A stretch of DNA of 64,000 bases from positions 372,001 to 436,000 of the forward strand of contig BLAL01000194.1 in assembly GCA_015698045.1 (NCBI GenBank), read 5' to 3'. Positions within the stretch are counted from its first letter, which is position 1; the number at the start of each line of letters is the position of its first letter. A program made the translations under genes and the position numbers. This stretch comes from Rhizophagus clarus (Eukaryota > Glomeromycota > Glomeromycetes > Glomerales > Glomeraceae). Below, piece by piece: positions 24,802 to 34,199 of the stretch. The notes beneath the pieces are model-generated. The model was not told the DNA's origin and did no database searches. It saw nothing but the letters and a program-made list of their open reading frames with translations.

Positions 24802-26624
24802 ATGTCTAAGAAATACGGATTTCAATATCAATATATTACGAATTCATTTTCGCTAAAAGGTATTCTAGATATTACAAGAAAAAGTTCTATAATATCATTA
24901 AATAGATTAAAAAAACATCAAATTGATACGAAATCTTTAATTAAAAGATTAACCAAAACTTCTTATAATAAAAATGAGGATCAATATAATGAAATTAATT
25001 ATAATGATATTGAAGGTATCATAATGGATTTTCATATATTCCTTGGAATTGAAAAAATGAATATCACTTTAAAAAAAGTTTTGGTGATAAAAAATTATAT
25101 TGATGATAATGATGATGAAAATTTTGGTTTTATATTGGGTACCGATTTTATGAAAGAATTTGATGTAGAAATTGAGGATGTTCATGATGTTTATGATGAA
25201 AGATCATTACATCGATTAAAATTTACTATACAATTGAATGATATTGATGACATTAATGAAATGGATTATAATAATTTTGGTAATTTTATTTATAAATTTC
25301 TTTGAAGAACTTTGATGAATTTTAAAGTCGTAAGCAATTATATGATTTACCTAATAATTTCATTTTTATTTTGTGTACCACACTAATATAAATAGAATCC
25401 GTAAAAGACGATGCAAAAAGCATTAGTAGTTTCGTTGACGATTTTACATATGAAGGTGCTGCTGCTTACGCTTCAACGTCGAAAAATTTGAAGGTTAAAA
25501 AGAAAACAGCCACTTTTCGAAAAAAATTTAAAGATAATGCACGCACTCAAGATAATACACACGGAAATTCTAGTATTCAAGATAATACAAACAAAAATTC
25601 CAGTACTCGAGATTATACAAACGAAAGTTTTAGTACTCAAGATAATAAACAAGAAAATTCTAGTACATGCACAAAATATTATTACATGATCGCGGCTTTT
25701 ATTCTTTTCTTAGGTTTTATTGGTAGTATATTTAATGATAATAAGGTGCAGTAAATTAATAAATTATAAATAAATTATTTGATGTTTGTTTAATTTATCA
25801 GTAATAATTATTTAATATTAAATGCACAGTATCAAAAAGAGTGTCTGCTTATTTTCGAAGACAAAATAGATTGGCTCATAATATTAGAAGAAGGAATCAT
25901 TCCTAAGACTTGTAAGTTCTTTTTTAATCATTATATAATAACCCTCTTATAAGCATAACCTCCATATCAAATTTGCAATTTTTTAATCTAGTTTTCTCTT
26001 ATTTTAGCTCTGCCACGAATATATACAAACAAGAGTTGCTTAAATGTATTAAACAAAAGTTCATTATTTCAGTCTAATGACTTGAAACCAATAACGGATA
26101 ATGTGGTTTATTTAAGAGCATTACACAAATTAATTTTGGATAATTATGGAAACGATTTATGGGAACTAAGAGAACGTCATATAAAAGATATTAAAACCAT
26201 TAGCAATACTATATTAAATCAGCACCAATCATTCTTATCTATTTCTAAAAGTTACTCTATTTCTAAGAATTATAAGATTAAAAATTTAATCAAGAAAATG
26301 AAGGATATACGCATTACATTAACAATTTTGATTGATAGTATTAAGAAGGCACAATCTAAATGGGAGAAGCCAAGTCCAGGTGAAGTTAATTGCTTAAATC
26401 TTTTGATGGCAGAATTAACTTATATTGAATCATATACTGAAGAATTGAGAGAAAAAATTCCAATAATTGATCATGTTTTTATGAAATTAAAGGATGATAT
26501 TATAAGAATTTTAAAGGAACGAGATTTTGGTTATTATGAAATTAAAATTATTAATCGATATTTAGGTTTAGTTCAAACTTTTCGTAGAAGTTATTTGATT
26601 AGGAATGGTTTAGAATTACGTTGA
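24802..26624 (+). CDS. membrane protein with degenerate retropepsin-like domain and 10-residue repeats (4 exons)
   Basis: Four exons are phase-consistent: 24802..25279, 25396..25745, 25830..25911, 26008..26624 (introns 116, 84 and 96 nt; donors GTAATT, GTGCAG, GTAAGT; acceptors AATAG, CACAG, TTTAG). Together they give 509 codons, 508 residues. Residues about 16-125 resemble a retropepsin fold: GILDITRKSSIISLNRL stands where a DTG-type active site would be, and GFILGTDFMKEF matches the conserved LG-x-D-F element. The catalytic motif reads DIT, so activity is doubtful. Residues 210-249 are four 10-residue repeats (TQDNTHGNSS type). Residues about 254-271 (YYYMIAAFILFLGFIGSI) are a membrane segment. 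The remaining ~235 residues are helical and charged. The weakest point is the second donor, GTGCAG. A membrane-tethered protein is likely; no pathway can be named. Confidence 0.6.
25545..25664 (+). repeat. four 30-bp coding repeats
   Basis: Within exon 2 of the 508-residue protein, four consecutive 30-nt units encode TQDNTHGNSS, IQDNTNKNSS, TRDYTNESFS and TQDNKQENSS. The array is hydrophilic and lies just before the membrane segment, like a length-variable stalk. Confidence 0.75.
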
Positions 26625-26634
26625 GAAAAAAAAA

Positions 26635-26936
26635 CTAGATAAAATTATTATTTTTGTCATCAAAATAAAATATTCGATCGTCAATTAAAATGTTCTCGTC
26701 TCGCGTAACCTTCCGGATTGAAAATTATAATGAAAGTTAGTTTATAAAATTTTCATACCTTTTCTGCCTACAGACTACATTCAAGCATTAATGAATGTCG
26801 TCCTTCAAAACTTTATAATATGGAAAACAATTAATTGATTACTCACTCTTATAGCATCTCTTTCTACACTTTGGCCTAAATCAATATATTGTTGCGTGCT
26901 CACCCCTGACCTCCTTTTGTCAACACTTTCCGCCAT
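26635..26936 (-). CDS. small two-exon hypothetical protein (54 aa)
   Basis: Exon 1 (26936..26847) reads MAESVDKRRSGVSTQQYIDL and ends in DAIR exactly at a GTGAGT donor. Exon 2 (26709..26635) follows a CCGGAAG acceptor and reads VTRDENILIDDRIFYFDD to a TAG stop. Both junctions are phase 0; the intron is 137 nt. The product is charged with no signal peptide or membrane segment. It ends 10 bp from the stop of the four-exon gene on the other strand, so the two are tail-to-tail. The family is not recognised. The AAG acceptor is less usual, hence moderate confidence. Confidence 0.42.
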
Positions 26937-26939
26937 ACG

Positions 26940-28640
26940 ATATTAGTAAACTAATGATTTGCCTCAAATCATACGAATTACACACGAATCTAAATCTGCA
27001 ATGCGTCACTATGCCTTGTTCCATATTCTTCTAGCTGCTTCTGAGTAAAACTTTTATGTTGAAATATATTTAAGAAGAACAGTGTAAATAACTAGTAGCC
27101 GATTGCTATTTGAAGAGAATTACTAAAACTGTGTATGAAAATTTGTCAAAAATTGGCTGACATTTATATATTCAAAATAGATCATGACCAAGACTAACCA
27201 TCCTCATGAATTAAATAATTTATTTAGGATCTGGTCTCTATGTTTTGTATTTCATGTTTATCCATAAAGATCACTAAAGTAGCATGTATTCACGACCATA
27301 ATCATGAAAATTATTGGATTTGCGTTTTTTTTTAAAAAAAAGAAAATTCTGTAGAAATATGGATAATGTGTTTAACGGGTCGTGGGAATTATATTTATTT
27401 GGATCACCTGTGGTTGGGAAAACATAATGAAACGTCTTTAGGCGTTGCATATCGATATTTTTAAATTCTATAGATTAAGTTAGTTAAAAAGAAAATATTA
27501 ATTAAATAAATAATGTTTCAATATCAAGAAGCATTTATGAATTAAATAAATCCATTAATAAAAAAAAATGCGATTTTAAATCTAAAATAGGCCTTTTCAT
27601 TTCCGATCGGTCACGTTTTCACGTTTTTGTAAGTTGGTCAAATCTTTTTGTACAACGTGAACAAATTTAAACCTTTTAGACCTAGACCCTAGAATTTTTG
27701 GTTAAACACAAGTGATTAACAACCAATTTTTTACGTGTCTTTTACGTGTAAAAGAAAAAAAAGATCATCCGTATTTTTTGAATCCATCGCTCATTTTTTT
27801 TACGTTATAAAATTTTTTTTCGCAAATGTTCTTAATAATAATATTTTTAGGTTTAATGTCGTTACAAGAAAGCAAATCATTATTTTGTATCAAAATTGAA
27901 ATTTGACTATATTATATATACGAAGTTTCATGTAACGAGCCATATTTCAAAGTTAATAAATCAAGCATAAAATTTCTTTTTTATCCGAATCTGTAAAACC
28001 AGTATTCTATCAATCAGTTTATCCTCTATTAATTTCTGTAATTACTTTCATTTATAGAACATTGTAAAAAAAGTTATAATGAGTCCGAAACCTTTATGAA
28101 AATTTCGGGTTTCCCGATACCCGAAACTAAGTTTACCCAATACCGGTCGGATGGCTTTTGCCCGAATTATGCTTAATATTGGGCAGCACTATGCTTAGTT
28201 TGGTTGGTGAATTCAATCGTAGGTTTGTGTTGTTTTCGATTATAGATTATTATACATGGGGCCCGAAATCGAAACCCGAAACCCTTTAGATTTCAGTATT
28301 ACCGAAACTTGCTAATACTTTATTGAGACTTCGTTTCTTTTTAGCTATCAATAGTGATGTAATTCAGTATTATATTATATTTACTTCAAAGAAATTAATA
28401 TCATATAAAGCTCGGTCGTGATACTTTTATTAAAATCGCAGTATATATATGAAAAAAGACAGCAGATAACTAAATATTTTGATACTTGTCGTCGATAAAT
28501 AGTTTGAATATGGCTTGTTATGGTTTAGTATCTGATTAATCTGATGGCTTAGTTTAACGTGGCTATCTTAAATTTATTGGAAAGAATTTTATTAGGAAAC
28601 TAGAAACCATAACTGATAAATAAAAGCGATAAGTTATCAA
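26940..28640. other. intergenic DNA with a CCCGAAAC repeat block
   Basis: No supported gene. At 28080-28330 the words TTTCGGGTTTC, CCCGAAAC and CGAAACCCGAAACCC recur in both orientations, suggesting a small inverted-repeat element without clear ends. Confidence 0.4.
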
Positions 28641-29190
28641 GATGTTCATCAGATGGTATGAATTGTAATATCAAAAAGTTAATATTTAGGACGTATTGGC
28701 AAGAATAAAAGAATTCATTATACATGACACGTATACAAGCGCCTAGTCCAAATAAATGTGGCTTATTTACAGTTTTCAAACTTATTTGATAACGATTTAA
28801 TTCATTGAACCAAAGTACTTTGCCACAATATTCGTTAAAAATAATAAAAAACGTTATAATTAGGATTTAGGACGTACTAGTACGTTTTTATAAAGCAATC
28901 TGAATTTTTCATAATAAAAGCAAATTAGAATAAATTGAGTTACAGTATAATATCTAAAAACTTTTTGAAAATAATTGAAATGAAGACCAAAGTTTTTTTT
29001 AACTATTTTCATGTGCATCATCATTTCAACCTTACTGAATGTTATTATTAATGACAGTTAGTAGTTAAATAATAATAATTATTTTTTATTGTTTAATTTT
29101 TCTTTTCCTTTTTTTTTTTTTTTTTCTAAAAAAAAAATTATTTATTTTAAGGACAATGTGTTTGTCCTCCTCTCTGCATTTGTTGATAAT
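28640..29190 (-). repeat. third, diverged and inverted copy of the peptide-gene segment
   Basis: The reverse complement of 28720-28930 matches 5180-5370 (CGAACATTGTGGCAAAGTA-type block, AAACTCGCGAAYAAGCCACA-type block), followed by the same TATA region and signal-peptide exon. Divergence is much higher than between copies 1 and 2, and the orientation is opposite. Confidence 0.7.
28980..29186 (+). pseudogene. secreted cysteine-rich micro-peptide, copy 3 (one frameshift)
   Basis: Exon 1 (28980..29056) starts MKTKVF and then meets a run of eight T. One base too many shifts the frame away from the conserved TIFMCIIIS signal-peptide core. Donor GTTAGT at 29057 and acceptor TTTTAAG at 29151 match the intron position of the other copies. 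Exon 2 (29152..29186) reads QCVCPPLCIC then TGA. The cysteine-rich ending is kept, with C-x-C at both ends, but the KR pair is replaced by a lone arginine split by the intron. The broken homopolymer could be a true mutation, an allele, or a sequence error. If it is an error, the gene would be intact. Confidence 0.5.
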
Positions 29191-30207
29191 TTTTAAAATT
29201 AAATCATGTATGTGAATAGTTTAAAACGATACATACTGTAAATCATACAATACATTAAAAATAAATAATATATGAAATATGAATGTACCGTATATCGTGG
29301 GCCACAGTACCCCCCATATCTTCGAAAGATTCCCATTTAATTTTTTATTTCATTCGTAACCTTAAAAATAATTGAAAGATCAAAAACTTAATTTTTTAAC
29401 AGAGCTTTTTTACTACATCATCTCAATTAAATTAATATTAACATATCAGTACATTAAATTCCAAATACATATAATAATAAATAATTTAGAACGGCATCAC
29501 TATACGCAAAGAGAGACAATTGTTTATATAGGAGATTTTTTGTATTAAATAAAATTTCCAATTTTTTATACAATAAAATTTATTATACATATTTATTGTT
29601 TATTTCTCAGGTAAAATTAGCAACGTAAAATTATAAGCCACGTTGTTGCGGGCGAAGCTGTCTTGTGACTTGCGAAAAATTTCGTCTTTAAAGTCAAATT
29701 CTTAAGCTTGGCCTAAACCTCCGTAACCTCTGAAATCCTTAATTTCAAATGAAAACTGCAAGTCACGTGTAATCATTTTGGTAAGTGTAACTTATCCGGC
29801 TAATTTTTGGCCTGATTTTTATTATTTCGACCAGAATTAAGATTTGATTACAATGAAGAGAGTATGATTTCTGTTTATTTCCAAGAATCCCGATGAAGAT
29901 ATGATTCATATTTTTGTATATCCTCTCCTTTCTCCCAAATAATTTCTTGTATCATGTAACGATATAGTTGTAATTTTTATGTAATGTAAACTGACTTCCG
30001 GCAACGATTTATTTCATAAATAAAGTATTATTATTTTATTGAATGTACATGAGAAAGTGAGTCACGTATAATGATGCAATGCCCGTGTGACATAAAAACA
30101 TATATTAATGCCTAGTACTGTACTTTCCCAGAAATAAATTTTATCTCACTCTAGAACGTAACACTATTTTTTTGTCCAAGCTAATATCCCTATAAAAACC
30201 TAACGCT
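29190..30207. other. intergenic DNA with fragments of the 1.7-kb units
   Basis: 29440-29540 is the reverse complement of part of 12525-12615 (CGGCATCAYTATACGCA block), and 29763-29850 is a fragment of the palindromic MITE. No gene is visible. Confidence 0.45.
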
Positions 30208-31417
30208 ATGTCTGAGGCTAGTACTCCTTATACCCCAACTTCACCTCCACCACTGTTGCTGGAAATAAGACGATCTCACTGGCTAAAAAATATAAAACGA
30301 AGGAGCTTATAGATTTCTTGTGTAAGGGTTTTGATGACGATGACTTTGAGATAACTTGCAAGCAAAAAATAATGGGCTGTGACTTCCTTAAGACGAGCAA
30401 AGAGGAGTTTCTTAGTTATAGATTACTGGGTGGTCCTGCAAAAAGACTTGCTGACTTCGCTAAGAAGTGTAAAGAGAAAAAGAAGCGTGCATTTTCCTCA
30501 TACCGTAGTTTGGAGGAAGTGTTAGAAAAATATGGCACTAGAAATAATAGTATAACGAGCATCCCCAGTTCACACATGCATATGCAAACCTTTTTTGTTA
30601 CGAATACCAACTCACGTATTATGAATTTATAGACCCTCACCCAATCGATGAAAGTTCTAAGGAGTTCAAGCTCTGCATAGATGACATTCTTCGTAGGGAT
30701 AAAAAATATGGACCAGTCGTAGATAGTAATGAGACTATACGTCGCGAATACATTTCTACAATCCTCCATACTGCTGTCAGTGGTTTAGTAATCCTGCCTC
30801 AGATGAATGTCTCTGGTGAAGAAAGTTCTGGCCGTGTCGATTATGCGATTAAGAAAATACTGGATGATTTGCTCGGAGAAATAATATGCATAACCGAAGG
30901 AAAGCAAACCAGCTGGGAAAAGATGTGGCACAAAATTTAATGCAATGTTGAAGTTCGTGCGAAGTAAGTAACACCTTTTTTATGTCTAGCCTGCATCCAA
31001 ATATCCTTTTATCAGAATATACTAACTAATCGCCATCTATTGAACATAGATGAACTTAGGTACGTTCAAGAAAAAACGTAAGGCTAATGAGACGTTCAAG
31101 GAGTATGAATATGTCTATTGCATCGTCACAACAGGTGAGAAATGAGTCTAGGAGTCTGTTTTTTCTAACTTGTTTCACAATTTTTAGCCACTGACCGGTA
31201 TTTCATTCTCCATGGCACCGAAGGTATCTATTGAACGAGCAGGACTGAATATTAAATCTTACTAACAGAAGACGCCATCAAAGATCCCATCAACTTGCGC
31301 AAGAACGTGAAGAGGATTTTAAAGGTTAAAGTGAGTTTGTTAAAAGATAGGGTATCAGCTAGTGAAGAACCCGCAAATAAGATATATCGCGTAGAAGAGA
31401 TAATCAAGAAAAAATAA
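30208..31417 (+). pseudogene. SAM-domain protein with nuclease-like segment, broken
   Basis: The start MSEASTPYTPTSPPP is followed after one frameshift (about 30240-30255) by a SAM-type domain: KYKTKELIDFLCKGFDDDDF, then FLKTSKEEFLSYRLLGGPAKRLADF. A second frameshift (about 30570-30600) leads to the middle domain (EYISTILHTAVSGLV) and GEESSGRVDYAIKK...EIICITEGK, a D...ExK arrangement like PD-(D/E)XK nucleases. A third frameshift lies near 30912. Later exons follow (KKKRKANETFKEYEYVYCIV, donor GTGAGA at 31135, acceptor TTTTAG), then ATDRYFILHGTEGIY, with TGA and TAA codons interrupting, and a final KDRVSASEEPANK...EEIIKKK. This domain order is common in Rhizophagus proteins. At least three frameshifts and two nonsense codons make it non-functional. 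Confidence 0.8.
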
Positions 31418-31651
31418 GCATGTATAATAACATAAAACTTCGTCATGTATCCTGTGCTACGTCCCGATCTTTGTATTTATTTTCGCATGTATTAATAAAA
31501 AAATTTTTTCTTGTCAAAAATGATCGGTGTGAACAACGAGTGACATATGATACTGCTCCCTCTGGCTCACTGTCAAGTGATCCTCTACACATATACTGTT
31601 GTGAATGTCTTATGATACTGATCCCTCAAGGCTTAGTGTCACGCGAAATAT

Positions 31652-31709
31652 ATGTATTACGTTTTCATAACATTAAATAAATAAATAAATAAATGTATTA
31701 CGTTTTCAT
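31652..31709 (+). mobile_element. tail-only retro-insertion with 17-bp target duplication
   Basis: ATGTATTACGTTTTCAT occurs at 31652-31668 and again at 31693-31709. Between them lie only 24 bp, AACATT followed by a (TAAA)n run. The same TAAA tail ends the LINE copies at 40515 and 42230, so this is best read as an extreme 5' truncation of such an element. Confidence 0.55.
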
Positions 31710-31928
31710 TATAAAATGAAAATACTGCTATTCATTCAGATGTCATGAGTCATAAATAGCATCACTAGAACTAAGCACGTGCAAAAAAAAAAAAAATATA
31801 ATAAAATAAAAATAAATCAGATAATTTATTAGAATTTATGTAAATATATTCTGTTAATACTTTCTATTACATAAAAAATAAAACAGGTCATATATTAGAA
31901 CCTATGTGAATATGTTTGCATCTTGGTA

Positions 31929-32693
31929 TTAGTCATGTGCCACAGCTTCACTCCAGCAGTGACCCATGGACATAGAAATAGAGCAATCACTTCCGGTAAA
32001 ATAAATCTTACTTCCAGAACAATCAGTGCCATACCCATTATAATCCATGCATCTTTTGTGATTCTCCGGACACCGTCCTTGATGAATATTGTACTTGTCA
32101 CTGCAATTCACTCCTCCATGATTTTCAAGACAGCTTTTATCTCTCCTCTTGTATCCAAAGTTGTACACGAAAACATTGCCGATTTTGTGTGTTGGGTAAG
32201 CCCTGTCTGCGAGGTAGATAACACCGTCTTTGATGATGTTTCTTTTGATGCCATGGATGTGATTTGTTTGTTTCCGACCAAGCACCGCACAATCTCCATC
32301 AACGTCTTTGATTTCAAATTCACCATGCTCATTAGCTTCGATAATGGATCCTTTATGCTCGATTAGCGCACCGGCAACCTGGAAGTAGATTCGAAGCTCC
32401 ATCGAAGCCTGGTCATAGAAATTAAAATTAAGTTTCTGAAACTCGGCATAGTTTGTGAAGTAGTGGTCCTCGAAATCGTCGACTTCCTCAAGTGGGATCT
32501 TGACTTTCATATAACCGATCAACTTAACAGTCTCGTTGTGTAGCTTGAATCTCAGGGAGTTGATGTAGTCTCTTTCAAAGTTATCTAGTTCACGCTTTAC
32601 AATGTTATGGGACAATCGAGAACGAGCTTGGGCAGTAGTCCAGATCAAAGCTGAGGTTCCAAGGTAGAGGATCCAATAAAAAGAGAATAACAT
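31929..32693 (-). CDS. secreted cysteine-rich protein (254 aa), unknown family
   Basis: An intact frame from ATG 32693. Residues 1-23 form a signal peptide (FYWILYLGTSALIWTTAQA, cut after AQA), with no later membrane segment. Residues 33-34 are KR (a Kex2-like site after NIV), and KR pairs recur at 150-151 and 182-183. Eight cysteines are present, seven of them in the last 67 residues (188, 197, 208, 215, 225, 237, 246), a likely disulfide-knotted module rich in glycine, asparagine and serine. N-glycosylation sequons NET (53) and NCS (196) are visible. Base composition is clearly higher in GC than the flanks. The gene is convergent with the SAM/nuclease pseudogene. An extracellular or effector-like role is inference. 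Confidence 0.78.
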   Translation of the reverse strand: MLFSFYWILYLGTSALIWTTAQARSRLSHNIVKRELDNFERDYINSLRFKLHNETVKLIGYMKVKIPLEEVDDFEDHYFTNYAEFQKLNFNFYDQASMELRIYFQVAGALIEHKGSIIEANEHGEFEIKDVDGDCAVLGRKQTNHIHGIKRNIIKDGVIYLADRAYPTHKIGNVFVYNFGYKRRDKSCLENHGGVNCSDKYNIHQGRCPENHKRCMDYNGYGTDCSGSKIYFTGSDCSISMSMGHCWSEAVAHD

Positions 32694-32974
32694 ATTAAAT
32701 AGAGCAGAATAAGAAACTAGAATGAAAAAATTTTAGTATATTTTGATATGTATTTACTAGACTTCTGGGTTACTTTGTGTAGGCTTCAAGAATAAGAAAG
32801 TTGTTAAATATATTTCTGAGATGAATCGGGTGATCAGGAGATTCGATTTTCATTAACAAAAGCATAATTTACATTCATGTTAGAATGAAACAAAAATGGA
32901 TATGTTACAAAGGTAACTACTATGTTTTACCGTAGCTCCATTGGCCTAACTAATATAAATCATTCATGTAACCA

Positions 32975-33140
32975 AGAATATGGTGATCGTTTAAGTTTAA
33001 CACTGGGAATCGGGTAATTGAAGAAAGGAAGGTCGATAGAACCGTATATGGGTATAAAATTGACCAAAAATATGGATGATCGTTTAAGTTTAACACTGGA
33101 ATCGGATGATTGAAAAAAGAAAGTCGATGGTAAAAAAATA
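32975..33140. repeat. ~88-bp tandem duplication
   Basis: GATCGTTTAAGTTTAACACT followed by GGAATCGG and a GAARAAAGRAAGTCGAT stretch occurs twice (from about 32985 and 33075). The minus-strand ORF here (32960-33241) reads the same peptide twice and is a by-product. Confidence 0.7.
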
Positions 33141-33954
33141 GGGATATGACCGTATACGGAGTTTAAAGTCCATGTAAACCTAATTAGTTCAACATTTGCT
33201 GCGTATAATGAAAAGATAGTCATGATAATCATGGTAATCAACTAATCATATGCTCGCTATAAATATAAATATGCACAACGCGGACAATAATGCTATTCAA
33301 TATCCGAGAAATGTATAGTCTCATTTCTCAAGTGACATTATCATAATGCGCGCTTAGTTGCAGAGGTTTTATTAAGAATAGTATAGAAGAACAATATTCA
33401 AAATGAAGCAGAAGCTGATGATATAATTGATTCTATATAGTACAGTATAATAAAATTATTAATATTTTTAGATTTTTTAAAAAAATAAAATAATAAATAA
33501 CTATATGTAAAAACCAGCATTATGACTCTTAATTATCTGATTTTGGTTAAGAAAAACCTCCAACTATCGCCATGAACTTCCGTACCTTACTACCTTTATT
33601 TGTATGTAATGTCACTTGATAAGTGTAACTTGCTTTTCCGTATTAAGAATCTTTGATGAACGCTGAAATCCCCGAAAAAAAAAAAAAATATTTAACACAC
33701 TCTGATTTTCGCCTGAAAATAATAAATAAAAATATGAAAATCGAGCAATATTTTAATGTAATATATTGTATATTTAGAATATAAAAATTTTAAAAAAATT
33801 GTTTTATTTGAATTTTAATGTTTCACAGAAATAAATATACGAAGACTAACCATTAATTTGTCTCGCACAAGAATAAAAAATAAGTTAATCGAAATAATAA
33901 TATAAAACTAATTTAATAATTAATGTATCTAATGTAAACATTCTAGCCGCGGGG

Positions 33955-34150
33955 GGCGGCAGATTCATCAATCTCTTTATTTTCATTAAGAGAGATTGTG
34001 AATTATTTCATTAATAATTCATCAATCTCTTTATTTTCACCAATATTTCATCAATCTCTTAACTCTGAAACATTTCATTATGAGAAACACAGAGTTAATT
34101 CATCAGTCTCTTTTTTAAAACGAAAAGGCCGAAATAGAAATTTCGGCCGT
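33955..34150. repeat. TCAATCTCTT repeats and a 9-bp hairpin
   Basis: ATTCATCAATCTCTT-like words occur four times, one of them paired with AAGAGAGATTG to form a hairpin. At 34127-34148 GGCCGAAAT and ATTTCGGCC form a perfect 9-bp stem with a 4-nt loop. A GC-rich spot GCCGCGGGGGGCGGC lies at 33946-33960, very unlike the surroundings. Confidence 0.5.
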
Positions 34151-34199
34151 AATCAATATTTAAACCCGGGCCAAAATAAACCCTGACCCAGGTGGCGCT

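Noticed and set aside
31923-32366. 147-residue plus-strand open frame
   Set aside because: Antisense shadow of the secreted protein gene, which has a signal peptide and ordered cysteines.
32920-32980. tRNA-like wording near TAGCTCCATTGGCCTAAC
   Set aside because: No acceptor stem or T-loop can be paired; no tRNA or rRNA was found anywhere in the window.
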